A DNA stretch of 64,000 bases from Burkholderia sp. Bp9143 (GTDB lineage Bacteria; Pseudomonadota; Gammaproteobacteria; Burkholderiales; Burkholderiaceae): NCBI RefSeq assembly GCF_003853645.1, contig NZ_QTPO01000028.1, positions 45,155-109,154 of the forward strand. Direction: 5' to 3'. Numbering within the stretch: the stretch's first letter is position 1; every line of letters begins with the position of its first letter. Under the pieces are notes generated by a model. That model was not told where the DNA came from. It did no database searches and saw only the letters and a list, made by a program, of their open reading frames with translations. The position numbers were made by a program, and so were the translations under genes. Below are positions 16,937-26,435 of the stretch, piece by piece.

Positions 16937-18721
16937 TCAGAGCACCCGCGACAGGAATGCGCGCGTGCGCGGATGGGCCGGCGCGTCGAGCACGACGGCG
17001 GGCGGGCCCGACTCGACGATGCGGCCGCGCTCCATGAACAGCACGTTGTCCGCGACTTCGCGCGCGAAGCCGATCTCGTGCGTGACGATCACGAGCGTGG
17101 TGCCCGAGCGCGCGAGCTCCTTGATCACGTCGAGCACTTCGTTGACCAGTTCGGGATCGAGCGCCGACGTCGGCTCGTCGAACAGCAGCACCTTCGGGCG
17201 CAACGCGAGCGCCCGCGCGATCGCGACGCGCTGCTGCTGGCCGCCGGACAGCTGGCGCGGGTACGCATCGGCCTTGTCGGCGAGGCCGACGCGCGCGAGC
17301 AGCGTGCGCGCGGTGCGCTCGGCGGCCTCGCGCGTGACGCCGCCGACGGCGACCGGCGCCTCGATCAGGTTCTCGAGCACCGTCAGGTGCGGAAACAGGT
17401 TGAAGTTCTGGAATACCATCCCGACCGCCGTGCGCCGCTTCAGCACGTCGCGCTCCTTCAGCTCGTGCAGCACGTCGCCGTCGCGTCGATAGCCGATCAG
17501 CTCGCCGTCGATGTCGATGAAGCCGTCGTCCACGCGTTCGAGATGGTTGATCGTGCGCAGCAGCGTCGACTTGCCCGAACCGGACGGCCCGACGATCACC
17601 GTCACGCTGCCGCGCGGCGCGACGAACGACACGTTGTCGAGCACGCGCTGCATGCCGAACTGCTTCGATACGTTGTGCACGGCAACTTCGCCGCCGGTGC
17701 GCGGCACCGGAGCGGCCGTGGCCTCGCCGTGAGCCGTTGCATCTGCCGTTGCGTTGCGTGCCGCGGCACGCCGCCACAGCGCACTGACGCGCGCCAGCAC
17801 GAACGTCAGCGCCGACGGCGGCGGGTTGCGCAGCGCCCCGCGCGCATAGTGGCGCTCGACCTGCACCTGGATCGCGGACAGCACGGTCAGGATGATCAGA
17901 TACCAGACGGTTGCGACCATCAGCAGCGGAATCACTTCGAGATTGCGGCGATAGATCACCTGCACCGTATAGAACAGCTCGGGCATCGCGAGCACGTAGA
18001 CCATCGACGTGCCTTTCGCGAGCGTGATCAGGTCGTTGAACGCGGTCGGCAGGATCGCGCGCATCGCCTGCGGCAACACGATCCGCGTGGTCTGGCGGCC
18101 GCGCGGCAGGCCGAGCGCGGCGGCCGCTTCGAGCTGCCCCTGGTCGACGGCGAGAATGCCGCCGCGAATCACCTCGGCGGAAAACGCCGCGTGGTTCAGC
18201 GAGAGGCCGAGCACGGCCGCGAGGAACGGGCTGATCAGGTCGGTGGTCGGCGTGTCGAACCACACGATGTCGGTGAACGGCACGCCGAGCCGCACGTGTT
18301 CGTACAGGTAGCCGAGGTTGTTGAGGATCAGCAGCAGCACGATCAGCGGAATCGACCGGAACAGCCACACGAAGGTCCACGCGCTCGCGGCGAGCAGGCG
18401 CGAGCGCGACAGCCGGGCCAGCGCGACGAACGCGCCGAGCGCGAAGCCGAACACCGCGCCGAGCAGCGTCAGCACCAGCGTGCGCGCAAGCCCGGACAGC
18501 ACCGGCGGCGACAGGAACCATTCGGCGAACACGGGCCAGCCCCATTGCGGGTTGCCGAGGATCGAATACAGCGTGATCGCGATCAGCACGAGCGCGAGCA
18601 CGGTGCCGACGGTGCGCGTCCGGTGCCGGGCCGGCACGATCCGCAGGCGCGTGCCTGTGTCGCGGACGCGGGACGAAGAAAGCGGCGGCAGCGCGCCGCC
18701 GAGATGGGTCGTGTCGCTCAT
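16937..18721 (-). CDS. Amino-acid-type ABC transporter permease-ATPase fusion
   Basis: This 594-residue protein joins a HisM-type permease (about residues 35-290, including the EAA loop [21 protein letters not shown]) to a polar-amino-acid ATPase (about 335-590). Walker A is GPSGSGKST, the signature is LSGGQQQR and Walker B is [13 protein letters not shown]. Fusion of the two subunits into one chain is uncommon but known for this family. It would form the inner-membrane channel and motor for the two binding proteins of the operon. The adjacent flavin monooxygenases point to import of a sulfur- or nitrogen-containing organic compound. Confidence 0.9.
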   Translation of the reverse strand: MSDTTHLGGALPPLSSSRVRDTGTRLRIVPARHRTRTVGTVLALVLIAITLYSILGNPQWGWPVFAEWFLSPPVLSGLARTLVLTLLGAVFGFALGAFVALARLSRSRLLAASAWTFVWLFRSIPLIVLLLILNNLGYLYEHVRLGVPFTDIVWFDTPTTDLISPFLAAVLGLSLNHAAFSAEVIRGGILAVDQGQLEAAAALGLPRGRQTTRIVLPQAMRAILPTAFNDLITLAKGTSMVYVLAMPELFYTVQVIYRRNLEVIPLLMVATVWYLIILTVLSAIQVQVERHYARGALRNPPPSALTFVLARVSALWRRAAARNATADATAHGEATAAPVPRTGGEVAVHNVSKQFGMQRVLDNVSFVAPRGSVTVIVGPSGSGKSTLLRTINHLERVDDGFIDIDGELIGYRRDGDVLHELKERDVLKRRTAVGMVFQNFNLFPHLTVLENLIEAPVAVGGVTREAAERTARTLLARVGLADKADAYPRQLSGGQQQRVAIARALALRPKVLLFDEPTSALDPELVNEVLDVIKELARSGTTLVIVTHEIGFAREVADNVLFMERGRIVESGPPAVVLDAPAHPRTRAFLSRVL

Positions 18722-18787
18722 GTCGGTGAGGGTCCTTGATCGGGTCGGTTGGAAGCGCCACGCGCCGCGCGCGGCGGCGCGGCGTCG

Positions 18788-20146
18788 TCACGCGTGCGCT
18801 TCGGCCGCGTCGTCCTGTTTCTGCACCGCGCCGGGCGCCGCATGGCGGCTCGCCTTGCGCGGCAGGCCGAGGTGCTCGCGCAGCGTGCTGCCCGGCAGGT
18901 CGCGGCTGTAGCGGCCGCGCGCCTCGAGTACCGGAATCACGAGGTCGACGAAGTCGTCGACGCCCTGGGCCTGCACCGGGAAGCCGAGGATGAAGCCGTC
19001 GCCGGCGCCGGCGTCGTGCCAGCGGATCAACTCGTCGGCGACGTGCTCGGCGGTGCCGATGAAGTTCGGGCGCGGCGTCGCGACGGCGAGCGCCGTCTCG
19101 CGCAGCGTGAGGTTCTTGCGCTTCGCATCGGCCTTGATCCGGTCGGTGGTCGAGCGGAAGCTGTTGCGGCCGATGTCGCCGAGTTCGGGGAACGGCGCGT
19201 CGAGCGCGTACTGCGTGAAATCGTGGTGATCGAAATAGCGGCCGAGATACGCGAGCGCCTCGTCGATCGTCAGCAAGTCGCGGATCGCCTGGTATTTGTC
19301 TTCCGCTTCGGCAGCCGTGCGGCCGACGATCGGCCCGACCCCGGGGAAGATCTTCACGTCGCCGGGCTGGCGTCCGTGCTCGACCGCGCTGTGCTTCACG
19401 CGCCGCGTGAACGCGGCCGTTTCGTCGAGCGACGGCGAATGCGTGAACACGGCGTCCGCATACTTGCCCGCGAGCCCGATGCCCGTGTCGGACGAGCCGG
19501 CCTGGAAGATCACCGGCTGCCCCTGCGGCGAGCGCTGGATGTTCAGCGGGCCGGCAACCTGGAAGAAGCGGCCGCGGTGATCGAGCGTGTGGAGCTTGTC
19601 GCGATCGAAGAAGCGCCCGCTCGCGCGATCGCGCACGAACGCGTCGTCGTCCCAGCTGTCCCACAGCCCCTGCACGACCTCGAGGTATTCGTCGGCGATC
19701 TCGTAGCGCAGTTCGTGCTCGGGATGTGCCTTGCCGAAATTCTTCGCGGTGCCTTCGAGCGGCGTCGTCACGACGTTCCAGCCCGCGCGTCCGCCGCTGA
19801 TCGCATCGAGCGACGCCAACTGGCGCGCGACCGTGAACGGCTCGCTGTACGACGTCGAGATCGTGCCCGCGAGGCCGATCTTCTTCGTCGCGACCGCGAG
19901 CGCCGACAGCACGGTGAGCGGCTCGAAGCGGTTCAGGAAATGCGGGATCGACTTCTCGTTGATGTAGAGGCCGTCCGCGACGAACGCGAACGCGATGCCG
20001 GCGGCTTCCGCCTTGCGCGCGATGCCGATCGTGAAGTCGAGGTTGATGCTTGCATCCGGCGGGTTGCTGGGGTGCCGCCATGCGTTCATGTGGCTGCCTG
20101 CGCCTTGCAGCATCAGGCCGAAGGGAATCGATCGTGGGGTCGTCAT
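18788..20146 (-). CDS. NtaA/SnaA/DszA-type FMN-dependent monooxygenase
   Basis: The 452-residue protein belongs to the two-component flavin monooxygenases related to nitrilotriacetate and dibenzothiophene sulfone monooxygenases. Typical blocks are [18 protein letters not shown], the [34 protein letters not shown] stretch, and [24 protein letters not shown]. It uses reduced flavin from a separate reductase to oxidise its substrate; no reductase gene is seen in this operon. Its start lies seven bases after the end of the neighbouring luciferase-like gene, so the two are translated together. The substrate is probably what the ABC transporter imports. Confidence 0.88.
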   Translation of the reverse strand: MTTPRSIPFGLMLQGAGSHMNAWRHPSNPPDASINLDFTIGIARKAEAAGIAFAFVADGLYINEKSIPHFLNRFEPLTVLSALAVATKKIGLAGTISTSYSEPFTVARQLASLDAISGGRAGWNVVTTPLEGTAKNFGKAHPEHELRYEIADEYLEVVQGLWDSWDDDAFVRDRASGRFFDRDKLHTLDHRGRFFQVAGPLNIQRSPQGQPVIFQAGSSDTGIGLAGKYADAVFTHSPSLDETAAFTRRVKHSAVEHGRQPGDVKIFPGVGPIVGRTAAEAEDKYQAIRDLLTIDEALAYLGRYFDHHDFTQYALDAPFPELGDIGRNSFRSTTDRIKADAKRKNLTLRETALAVATPRPNFIGTAEHVADELIRWHDAGAGDGFILGFPVQAQGVDDFVDLVIPVLEARGRYSRDLPGSTLREHLGLPRKASRHAAPGAVQKQDDAAEAHA

Positions 20147-20153
20147 GGGGGCG

Positions 20154-21203
20154 TCACGCGTTCTGTTCGGGGGAAAGGGAACGTTCGGCCGAAAGGGCCG
20201 CCTGCACGGGCGTGATCGACTGCGCGCCGCCGAGCCATTCGGCCGACGCGAGCCGCGCCGCGTAATCGGTCACCGGCGAGTCGATCACGAACGCGTCGAC
20301 GTCGAGCCGCCGGCTCAGCGCGTCGAGCGCGCGGTGCACGCGCTCGGGCGTATCGGCCAGCACGGCCGGGCGCAGCTCGTCGATCCGGTAGTCGGACGCG
20401 CCGCTTTGCCGTGCGAATTCGGCCGCGGCCTGCGCGCTCGCCAGGTTGAAGCTCTGGCCGCCGGCGAACTGCAGCTTGAAGATCTTCAGCGGCCCGATCA
20501 GTTGCTCGGCCTCGTCGCGGGTCGGCGCGGCGACTGCGTACAGCGCGACGAGCGCTCGCGTTCCGCCTGCGTCGCGGTAGGCGGCCAGCGAGCGTTCCAG
20601 GTTCGCGTCGTCGCCGTTGAAGTGCCCCGCGTAGCAGAAGCGCCAGCCGTGGCGCGCGGCGAGCGCGCCGCTGTCGGGCGAGCCGCCGAGCAGGATGCGT
20701 TCGGGCGCGTGCGGCGGCTCGGGCATCGCGACCGCGCCGGCGAGCGGATGATCTTCGGCGACGCCCCAGCCGAGGAACGCGTCGAGCGCCGCGAGCTGGC
20801 CCGCGAAGTCGGGCTTCTTCGCCTTGTCGTGATACCACTGCAGCGCGCGCGTGGTCAGCGGCAGCCCGCCGGGCGCCTTGCCGATGCCGAGATCGACGCG
20901 GCCCGGCCCGAGCGCGGCGAGCAGCCTGAACGACTCGGCGACCTTGAACGGGCTGTAGTGCTGCAGCATCACGCCGCCCGAGCCGACGCGAATGCGCGAC
21001 GTGTGCGCGAGCAGGTGCGCGACGACGATCTCGGGCGCGGAGCTCGCGAAGCCGGGCGCGCCATGATGCTCGGCGACCCAGAAGCGCTCATAGCCGAGCT
21101 GTTCGGCGCGCCGCGCGAGGGTCGTCGTGAAGCGCAGCGCATCGGCGGCGGTCGCGCCGTCGGCGATCGGGCTCTTGTCCAGCAATGAAAGCGAATAAGA
21201 CAT
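20154..21203 (-). CDS. Luciferase-like monooxygenase (MsnO8-type)
   Basis: The 349-residue protein begins [20 protein letters not shown] and continues [25 protein letters not shown], the signature of the MsnO8 group of bacterial-luciferase-like oxidoreductases. [12 protein letters not shown] and [16 protein letters not shown] support this. These enzymes have a TIM barrel and use reduced FMN. It lies in the middle of the six-gene operon, 40 bp after the binding protein gene and seven bases before the NtaA-type gene. The substrate is unknown; many relatives are induced by sulfur limitation. Confidence 0.86.
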   Translation of the reverse strand: MSYSLSLLDKSPIADGATAADALRFTTTLARRAEQLGYERFWVAEHHGAPGFASSAPEIVVAHLLAHTSRIRVGSGGVMLQHYSPFKVAESFRLLAALGPGRVDLGIGKAPGGLPLTTRALQWYHDKAKKPDFAGQLAALDAFLGWGVAEDHPLAGAVAMPEPPHAPERILLGGSPDSGALAARHGWRFCYAGHFNGDDANLERSLAAYRDAGGTRALVALYAVAAPTRDEAEQLIGPLKIFKLQFAGGQSFNLASAQAAAEFARQSGASDYRIDELRPAVLADTPERVHRALDALSRRLDVDAFVIDSPVTDYAARLASAEWLGGAQSITPVQAALSAERSLSPEQNA

Positions 21204-21243
21204 GGTGTTCGGTATTCCTGCGCAAGGCGTGGAGGGGCGGCGC

Positions 21244-22185
21244 TCAGCTCTTCGGCAAGCCCGGCGGGTTCGTGCGCGACTGGTCGATCGCTTCGGATGC
21301 GAGGTTCCAGCGGTCGAGAATCTGTTGATAGCGGCCGTTCCTGATCAGCCCGTTCAGCGCGACCGTCAGCGGCTCGGCGAGCCCGCTGCCGCGGCGCGTC
21401 GCGATCGCGATGTCGGCCGTGCGCGGCCAGCCGCCGCTGATCGCGCCGACGAGCCGCGTCTTGCCTTGCTGCGCGCTCTGGTACGCGAGCACCGAGTTCA
21501 CGCTGAACACCGCATCCGCGCGGCCCGACTGCACGGCGACGATCCGCATCGCCTGGTCGTCGTAGTACTGGACCTGCACGGGCTTCAGGCCGCGCGCGAC
21601 GTTCTCGCGGTCCCACGCGAGCAGGATCTTTTCCTGGTTGGTGCCGGCGTCGGTCACGATGCGCAGCCCCGCGACGTCCTTCGGTTCGCGGATCGACTGG
21701 ATCTTGCTGTCGTTGCGCACGTAGAAGCCGACCTGGTCCTTGCGGTAGGTCGAGAAATCGAACTTCTGCTTGCGCTCCTCGGTGACGGTGACGTTCGAGA
21801 TCACCGCGTCGACTTTCCCCGATTCGAGCGCGAGCGGCCAGTCGGCCCACGCGAGCGGGACGATCTTCAGCTTGCGGCCGAGGCTGTCGGACACGAGCTG
21901 GCCGACGTCCGCGTCGAAGCCGATCACCGTGCGCGCGTCGGTCGCATACGAGCTGATCGGCGGCAGGCTCGGCGCGACGCCGATCGTCAGCGTGCCGGCT
22001 TCGGCGAACCGGAACGACGCGGGCACCGCGCGCTCGACGGCCGCATCGGCCGTGCCGCGCGGGCGCCCGCGCTGCTCGGGGCTCAGGTCGAAGGTCGCGG
22101 CGGCCGCGGCGATCGCGGTCACGCCGATCAGCGCGGCGGCCAGCGTGCGGATCGCACGCGGCGTGAAGGGTACGGCTCGTTGCAT
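21244..22185 (-). CDS. ABC transporter solute-binding protein, family 3 (paralogue B)
   Basis: The 313-residue protein has a hydrophobic signal (TLAAALIGVTAIAAAAATF) and a family-3 binding domain with GKVDAVISNVTVTEERKQKFDF. It parallels the binding protein at the end of the operon along most of its length, so the pair arose by duplication. Unlike paralogue A, it carries a Sec-type signal without twin arginines. It should deliver a small amino-acid-like ligand to the fused permease-ATPase. Confidence 0.88.
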   Translation of the reverse strand: MQRAVPFTPRAIRTLAAALIGVTAIAAAAATFDLSPEQRGRPRGTADAAVERAVPASFRFAEAGTLTIGVAPSLPPISSYATDARTVIGFDADVGQLVSDSLGRKLKIVPLAWADWPLALESGKVDAVISNVTVTEERKQKFDFSTYRKDQVGFYVRNDSKIQSIREPKDVAGLRIVTDAGTNQEKILLAWDRENVARGLKPVQVQYYDDQAMRIVAVQSGRADAVFSVNSVLAYQSAQQGKTRLVGAISGGWPRTADIAIATRRGSGLAEPLTVALNGLIRNGRYQQILDRWNLASEAIDQSRTNPPGLPKS

Positions 22186-22257
22186 GGATGCGTCCTGTGG
22201 TTGTGTTGTCGCTGGGAGCGAGGGAGCGAGGGAGCGGAATCGGATGGTGCGAGGCGT

Positions 22258-22818
22258 TCAGCGCGGCAGCACCGCGTCGGGCAGCGGCGCCCACAGGTCG
22301 GCGAGCGTCGACGTGCGCGACGGATCGGCGAGATCCTTGCCGAAGCGCAGGTGGAAATACGCTTCAGGGGCGATCGACGAATCGAACAGCCGTGTATAGC
22401 CGGTGCGGTCGTACAGCGCCCACGCTTCGGGCTGGCGAAAGCCGGTGCTCAGGTACACGCGTCGATAGCCCTGCTGCGCGGCGCGCAGTTCGAGCGCGTC
22501 GACGATCAGGCGCGCGAGCCCCTGGCGGCGCAGGTCCGTGCGGGTCCAGATGCGTTTGAGTTCGGCGGTCTGCGCGTCGTAGCGCTTGAATGCGCCGCCG
22601 CCGATCGTCTCGCCGTCGCGCAGCAGCAGCACGAACGCGCCTTCGGGCGGCGCGAACAGCTCGGCCGGGTAGCGCGCGAGTTCGTCGCGTGCGGACGCGC
22701 GGCTGTCGGGGCGGTACGCGTCGTAGCGCGTCGCGTATTCGTCGATCAGCGCGTCGATCAGCGGCTGGGCGCGGACGTCGAGCGGCGTCGTGTCGAGGAT
22801 GCGGTCGTTCGTGGCCAT
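22258..22818 (-). CDS. GNAT-family N-acetyltransferase
   Basis: The 186-residue product has the GNAT acetyl-CoA site RIWTRTDLRRQGLARLIVDAL and the following YRRVYLSTGFRQPEAWALYDRTGY, typical of the fold. The start was set at ATG 22818 (MATNDRILDTT); longer in-frame starts exist at 22824 and 22869, and none has a clear ribosome binding site. It appears to be the first gene of the operon, 72 bp before binding protein B. A related acetyltransferase accompanies sulfur and amino-acid scavenging operons in other proteobacteria, where it can acetylate the imported amine or thiol. The substrate here is unknown. Confidence 0.8.
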   Translation of the reverse strand: MATNDRILDTTPLDVRAQPLIDALIDEYATRYDAYRPDSRASARDELARYPAELFAPPEGAFVLLLRDGETIGGGAFKRYDAQTAELKRIWTRTDLRRQGLARLIVDALELRAAQQGYRRVYLSTGFRQPEAWALYDRTGYTRLFDSSIAPEAYFHLRFGKDLADPSRTSTLADLWAPLPDAVLPR

Positions 22819-23299
22819 GGGCATCGCGAAGGGCGCGCGATGCGGACGTTCCTGGCGGGGGCGGGGCACACGGCCCGTCCGGTCTGTTCCGTTATCGCGA
22901 CGCGGTTGTCGTGATGGCGGCGGCCGCAGTGCTTGCTGCGCTGCATCCGGCGTGCCGCCGCCGTTTCGAACACGTTAGCGGCGCGGCCGGCAAAGACGAA
23001 CGAAGCAATTTCGATAAGGATTTCGTGGGGCGCGTCAGAAGGGTTGCAGGGGGAGGGGCGGCGAACGGGCGTGGTGGGGAGCCGCGCTCGTTCAATGTGG
23101 GTATCACGTAGATGACCGCCATGGATCGGCAGGATGTTGTTGTTTCAACGGCCTGCCGGTCATGCCGATCCGAGGCTGTCCCTTCAGGGGCGCGAGCATA
23201 CCGCCGAGAACCGCCGCCGGGGCGGCGACGGTCCTCGTCGAATTGTCGCGTCAGCGCAAAGCTCCGCCGTCGCGGGGCGATGATCGACGACGACGGAGT
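22819..23299. other. Intergenic region upstream of the transport-monooxygenase operon
   Basis: This 481-bp gap should contain the operon promoter and the end of rdgC. A hairpin with arms CGGCAGG/CCTGCCG spans 23127-23158. No supported gene and no clear operator were found. Confidence 0.4.
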
Positions 23300-24220
23300 T
23301 CAGGCTGCTGCCTGATGAATCGAGCCGTGCTGTTCGCCACCCAGGATATCGACAAGATGGGTCAGCATCCGGCTCAATTCCCCCATCATCAACGTGACAT
23401 CCGAATCGAAGCGTTCATCGTCATTTTGCGCGGTGGGATCCGCCGCTTCCTTGATCACGTCGAGCGGCGTGACACGCTTGATCGTGAGCGACGGTGTCAG
23501 CACGAACGAGATTCGGTCATCCCAGGTCATCGCGAGGCGCATGCATTGTTTGCCGGCTTCGATGTGCCGGCGCATGTCGCTCGCTTCCAGCGCGTGGCCG
23601 ACATATCGCACCGTGGCACCGCCTTCGCCGCTGGAGCGCAACTCGGCGTCCTGGTCCACGGTGAAACCGCCAGGCGCCTCGCCGGACAGCAGCCAGTCCG
23701 TCATCGCGGCCACCGGCGAACGGGCCACATGAAGGCCGGCGAGCGGCAACGAGTCGATCGATTTGACGAGGAGGCTGCGAACGTCGTCGGCAAGCGCCTG
23801 TGCCGCCGCATCGATGACGAGCCAGCCGTTCGCCGTATCGATCCACACGCGGGTATCGCGGCGAATGCTGAACGCGCGCGGCAGCAGTTCGTCGGTAACC
23901 TGCTCCTTGAGTTCGCGCAGTTGCCTTCGGCCGACCTTGAAACCCTGCTGCTCTTCGACTTCAAGCGCACGCGCTTTGGTTACCTGATTGACGACCGACG
24001 CCGGCAGCAGCTTCTTTTCGGCACGAAACAGCAGCAGCATCTGCCGGTTGATCGAATACACAAGCGCGCCGTCGTCACGCGGCGACGCCCATCCGGCGCT
24101 CTGCATTTCGACGCTGCTGCCCGGCTGGAACGCATGAGGCGCCAGCCATTTTTCCATCTGGTCAGGCGTGACCGCCCAAGGGGCCGGAAGACGATGAAGC
24201 TGAAGATTCTTGAACCACAT
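23300..24220 (-). CDS. rdgC: Recombination-associated protein RdgC
   Basis: The 306-residue protein starts [11 protein letters not shown] and carries the RdgC hallmarks throughout ([65 protein letters not shown]). RdgC forms a ring dimer around DNA and limits RecA filament formation. The start is the ATG at 24220 because family members begin MWFKNL; the longer open frame has no family support. RdgC normally stands on the main chromosome, so this may be an additional copy on a secondary replicon. Confidence 0.92.
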   Translation of the reverse strand: MWFKNLQLHRLPAPWAVTPDQMEKWLAPHAFQPGSSVEMQSAGWASPRDDGALVYSINRQMLLLFRAEKKLLPASVVNQVTKARALEVEEQQGFKVGRRQLRELKEQVTDELLPRAFSIRRDTRVWIDTANGWLVIDAAAQALADDVRSLLVKSIDSLPLAGLHVARSPVAAMTDWLLSGEAPGGFTVDQDAELRSSGEGGATVRYVGHALEASDMRRHIEAGKQCMRLAMTWDDRISFVLTPSLTIKRVTPLDVIKEAADPTAQNDDERFDSDVTLMMGELSRMLTHLVDILGGEQHGSIHQAAA

Positions 24221-24615
24221 GGGAGTACGGGCAAAGCGCATCATTCTATATGACGGCGACGATTCCACGTTCTGCGTACATTGCGGATAGAGGCCCTTCA
24301 ATGTTTGCGCGTGCGGCGGCCGCAATTTCTTCTTCCCGCATTGCCATCGATGCGGTGCTGCACCGGGAAATGAATCGCCGGGGCGTCCGGCTGACGGCCA
24401 GCGTGCTTGCAAGACGCACTGGCGCCGGCATGCGGCGGTTACGAAGCGTTGTCGATATCCTTCGCGGGCATCGGGTAACCGAGCCGCACTGCAGGACAGG
24501 TGGACCGTTCAACCCCCGCGAAACCGAGGAAGGTGGGAATCAGTCGACCCGCTCGGCATCACCCGAGGCAGCGCATTTCATTTTCGTGATGTCCTGAATG
24601 AATCCGTCGGGTGCA
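24221..24615. other. Intergenic region upstream of rdgC
   Basis: This 395-bp gap contains the rdgC promoter and the tail of the deacylase transcript. Small open frames on both strands lack a ribosome binding site and recognisable sequence. No further feature is supported. Confidence 0.4.
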
Positions 24616-25650
24616 TCATTCGATGACTCTCGCCGGCGTCGACGCCTCCGCCAGCTGAAACAGGCAATCGCCGCGCCGCACCTGCGCGGGCACGCGCTTG
24701 CACACCACTTCGCCGTCGCCCTTGAAGCGGTGCAGCACCGGCTCGCGCAGCGGCGTATCGGGGAAGTGCACCCACGCGGCCGGCTGGCCGGCTTTTACCT
24801 GTTCGCCGAGTTCGACGAGCGGTTCATACAGCCCGCGTTCGTACGCATAGACGAAGTGACGATCGCCGTCGACGCGCAGGAAGCGCGTGACGGTCGGCGG
24901 CGCATCGGGCACGAGCGCGCCGTGCAGCAGGCCGATATGGCCGAGGTAGTGCAACAGCCCGTGGCGGCCGAGCCGGATCAGCGACGGATCGGCCATCCCC
25001 GCGCCGCCGAGTTCCGTGACGATCGAGATCGCGCCTTGCCGGCGCGCGGCCGATGCCGAATGCACCGGGTTCGGCGCGTGCAGCAGCGCGTTCGGCAGCC
25101 CGAACGCGACGAGCAGCCCGTTGAGCTTCGCGGCTTCGTCGGCGTCGAGCGGATCGATCGCGAGCATGTTGCCGCCCTGGTACAGCAACGAGCTGCCGCC
25201 CGAATGCAGGTCGACCAGATACTGCGCGCGCGACAGCAGCGCATGCTCGATGTAGTGGGCGATCATCTGCGTCGGCGTGCCGGTCGGGTCGCCGGGGAAG
25301 CTGCGGTTCAGGTTGCCTTCGTCGAGTGGCGACACGCGCAGGCCCGCATCGGCCGCGGGGAAATTCGCCATCGGCAGCAGGATCAACTGCCCGCTGACCA
25401 TCTCCGGATCGATCTCGCGTATCAGCTGAGACACGATGATCTGGCCTTCGTATTCGTCGCCGTGGTTGCCGGCCATCACGAGCGCGACCGGGCCGTCGCC
25501 GTTGCGGATCGATGCGATCGGGATCGGCAGCCAGCCGTATGCGGAGCGATGCACGGAATGCGGCAGGCGCAGGTAGCCCGCATGCTTGCCTTGCGCATCG
25601 AGATCGATTTCGCAGTGGATGGGATTGCGGTGTGAGGAGGAGGCGGTCAT
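24616..25650 (-). CDS. Succinylglutamate desuccinylase/aspartoacylase family deacylase (DoeB-like)
   Basis: The 344-residue protein is a zinc amidohydrolase of the aspartoacylase clan. Motifs include MAGNHGDEYEGQ (first zinc His and Glu), ANFPAADAGLRVSPLDEGNLNRSFPG (substrate arginines) and YLVDLHSGG (second zinc His). The C-terminal half has a short beta domain, as in N-alpha-acetyl-diaminobutyrate deacetylase DoeB of ectoine degradation. No other ectoine genes (doeA, doeC, doeD) are nearby, so DoeB activity is only a suggestion. Start: ATG 25650 has no strong ribosome site; an ATG at 25683 is possible. It is monocistronic. Confidence 0.8.
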   Translation of the reverse strand: MTASSSHRNPIHCEIDLDAQGKHAGYLRLPHSVHRSAYGWLPIPIASIRNGDGPVALVMAGNHGDEYEGQIIVSQLIREIDPEMVSGQLILLPMANFPAADAGLRVSPLDEGNLNRSFPGDPTGTPTQMIAHYIEHALLSRAQYLVDLHSGGSSLLYQGGNMLAIDPLDADEAAKLNGLLVAFGLPNALLHAPNPVHSASAARRQGAISIVTELGGAGMADPSLIRLGRHGLLHYLGHIGLLHGALVPDAPPTVTRFLRVDGDRHFVYAYERGLYEPLVELGEQVKAGQPAAWVHFPDTPLREPVLHRFKGDGEVVCKRVPAQVRRGDCLFQLAEASTPARVIE

Positions 25651-25881
25651 GGCGACATCGTTCGAAGAACGGGAATCTGCCATCTTATCGGGAAACGAAC
25701 GCCGCGCGGCACGCGCGGTGCGGCCGCTGCAAACGCCGTCAACCGGCCCGCACGCGAACGCGCGATACGCGCAACCGCAGCAGCCGTGTGCGATGTTGCA
25801 GCGCTGAAACGCATGCCGGCATGCGCCCACGGCGTTGCGCGTCAGCCCATCGTCGCGACAAGGCCGGCGCGCGTGGTCGCG

Positions 25882-26157
25882 TCAGCGACCCGATGTTTCA
25901 GCTTCGATACGGCCTTCTTCCCACAGTGCCCAGAAACGGCTGCCGGCGCGATACGGATTCGCGCGTCGCGCCGCGTGATCGGTGATGCCCTGGCGAAACG
26001 CGCCGTACAGCGTCAGCGGCGGATTGTCGACGCACGCGGCTTCACGGGCCGCAGGCATGCGGCGCTCGGAAACGAGCCGCCGGATCAGCGAGGCACCGTC
26101 GATCACGTCCACTTGATCGATCGATTCCGAGCGGCTGAGAACTTCGACGGTATTCAT
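25882..26157 (-). CDS. Small RMF-like protein
   Basis: The 91-residue product ends in a block AFRQGITDHAARRANPYRAG followed by SRFWALWEEGR, which resembles the ribosome modulation factor family (Pfam 04957: Y/F-x-x-G, N/CPY, W-x-x-G-W/R). The N-terminal half (VLSRSESIDQVDVIDGASLIRRLVSE) is unrelated to E. coli RMF. Start: ATG 26157 follows GGGAGG at six bases, an excellent site. RMF dimerises ribosomes in stationary phase, while relatives of CrpP type have been given other roles. The assignment is by pattern only and needs a profile search. Confidence 0.6.
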   Translation of the reverse strand: MNTVEVLSRSESIDQVDVIDGASLIRRLVSERRMPAAREAACVDNPPLTLYGAFRQGITDHAARRANPYRAGSRFWALWEEGRIEAETSGR

Positions 26158-26435
26158 GTGTGGCCTCCCTGACATCCTGTTTCCCAGTCAAGGAGCAATA
26201 AGAGTGCCAGCCATGAAATACCGCGCGCCGCCGCGATCGTGCGGGCTTCTGCGGCGAACGCGGCACGCGGAACGGGCCGATGTTACGGAACACGTCACGT
26301 GACACGGGCGGGCGCGGCGGAACACGTGTGCGCACGCATCGAATCACGCAAAGCGTTTCCGGAATGAATCGAATCGCGGGAAGCGAAGGGACAGGCAGGG
26401 AAGCGAGGCGGCCGGCGGCGGAGGCGCGCGGCCGC

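Noticed and set aside
24246..24512. Small minus-strand frame upstream of rdgC
   Set aside because: No ribosome site and no recognisable sequence; the rdgC start is well defined without it.
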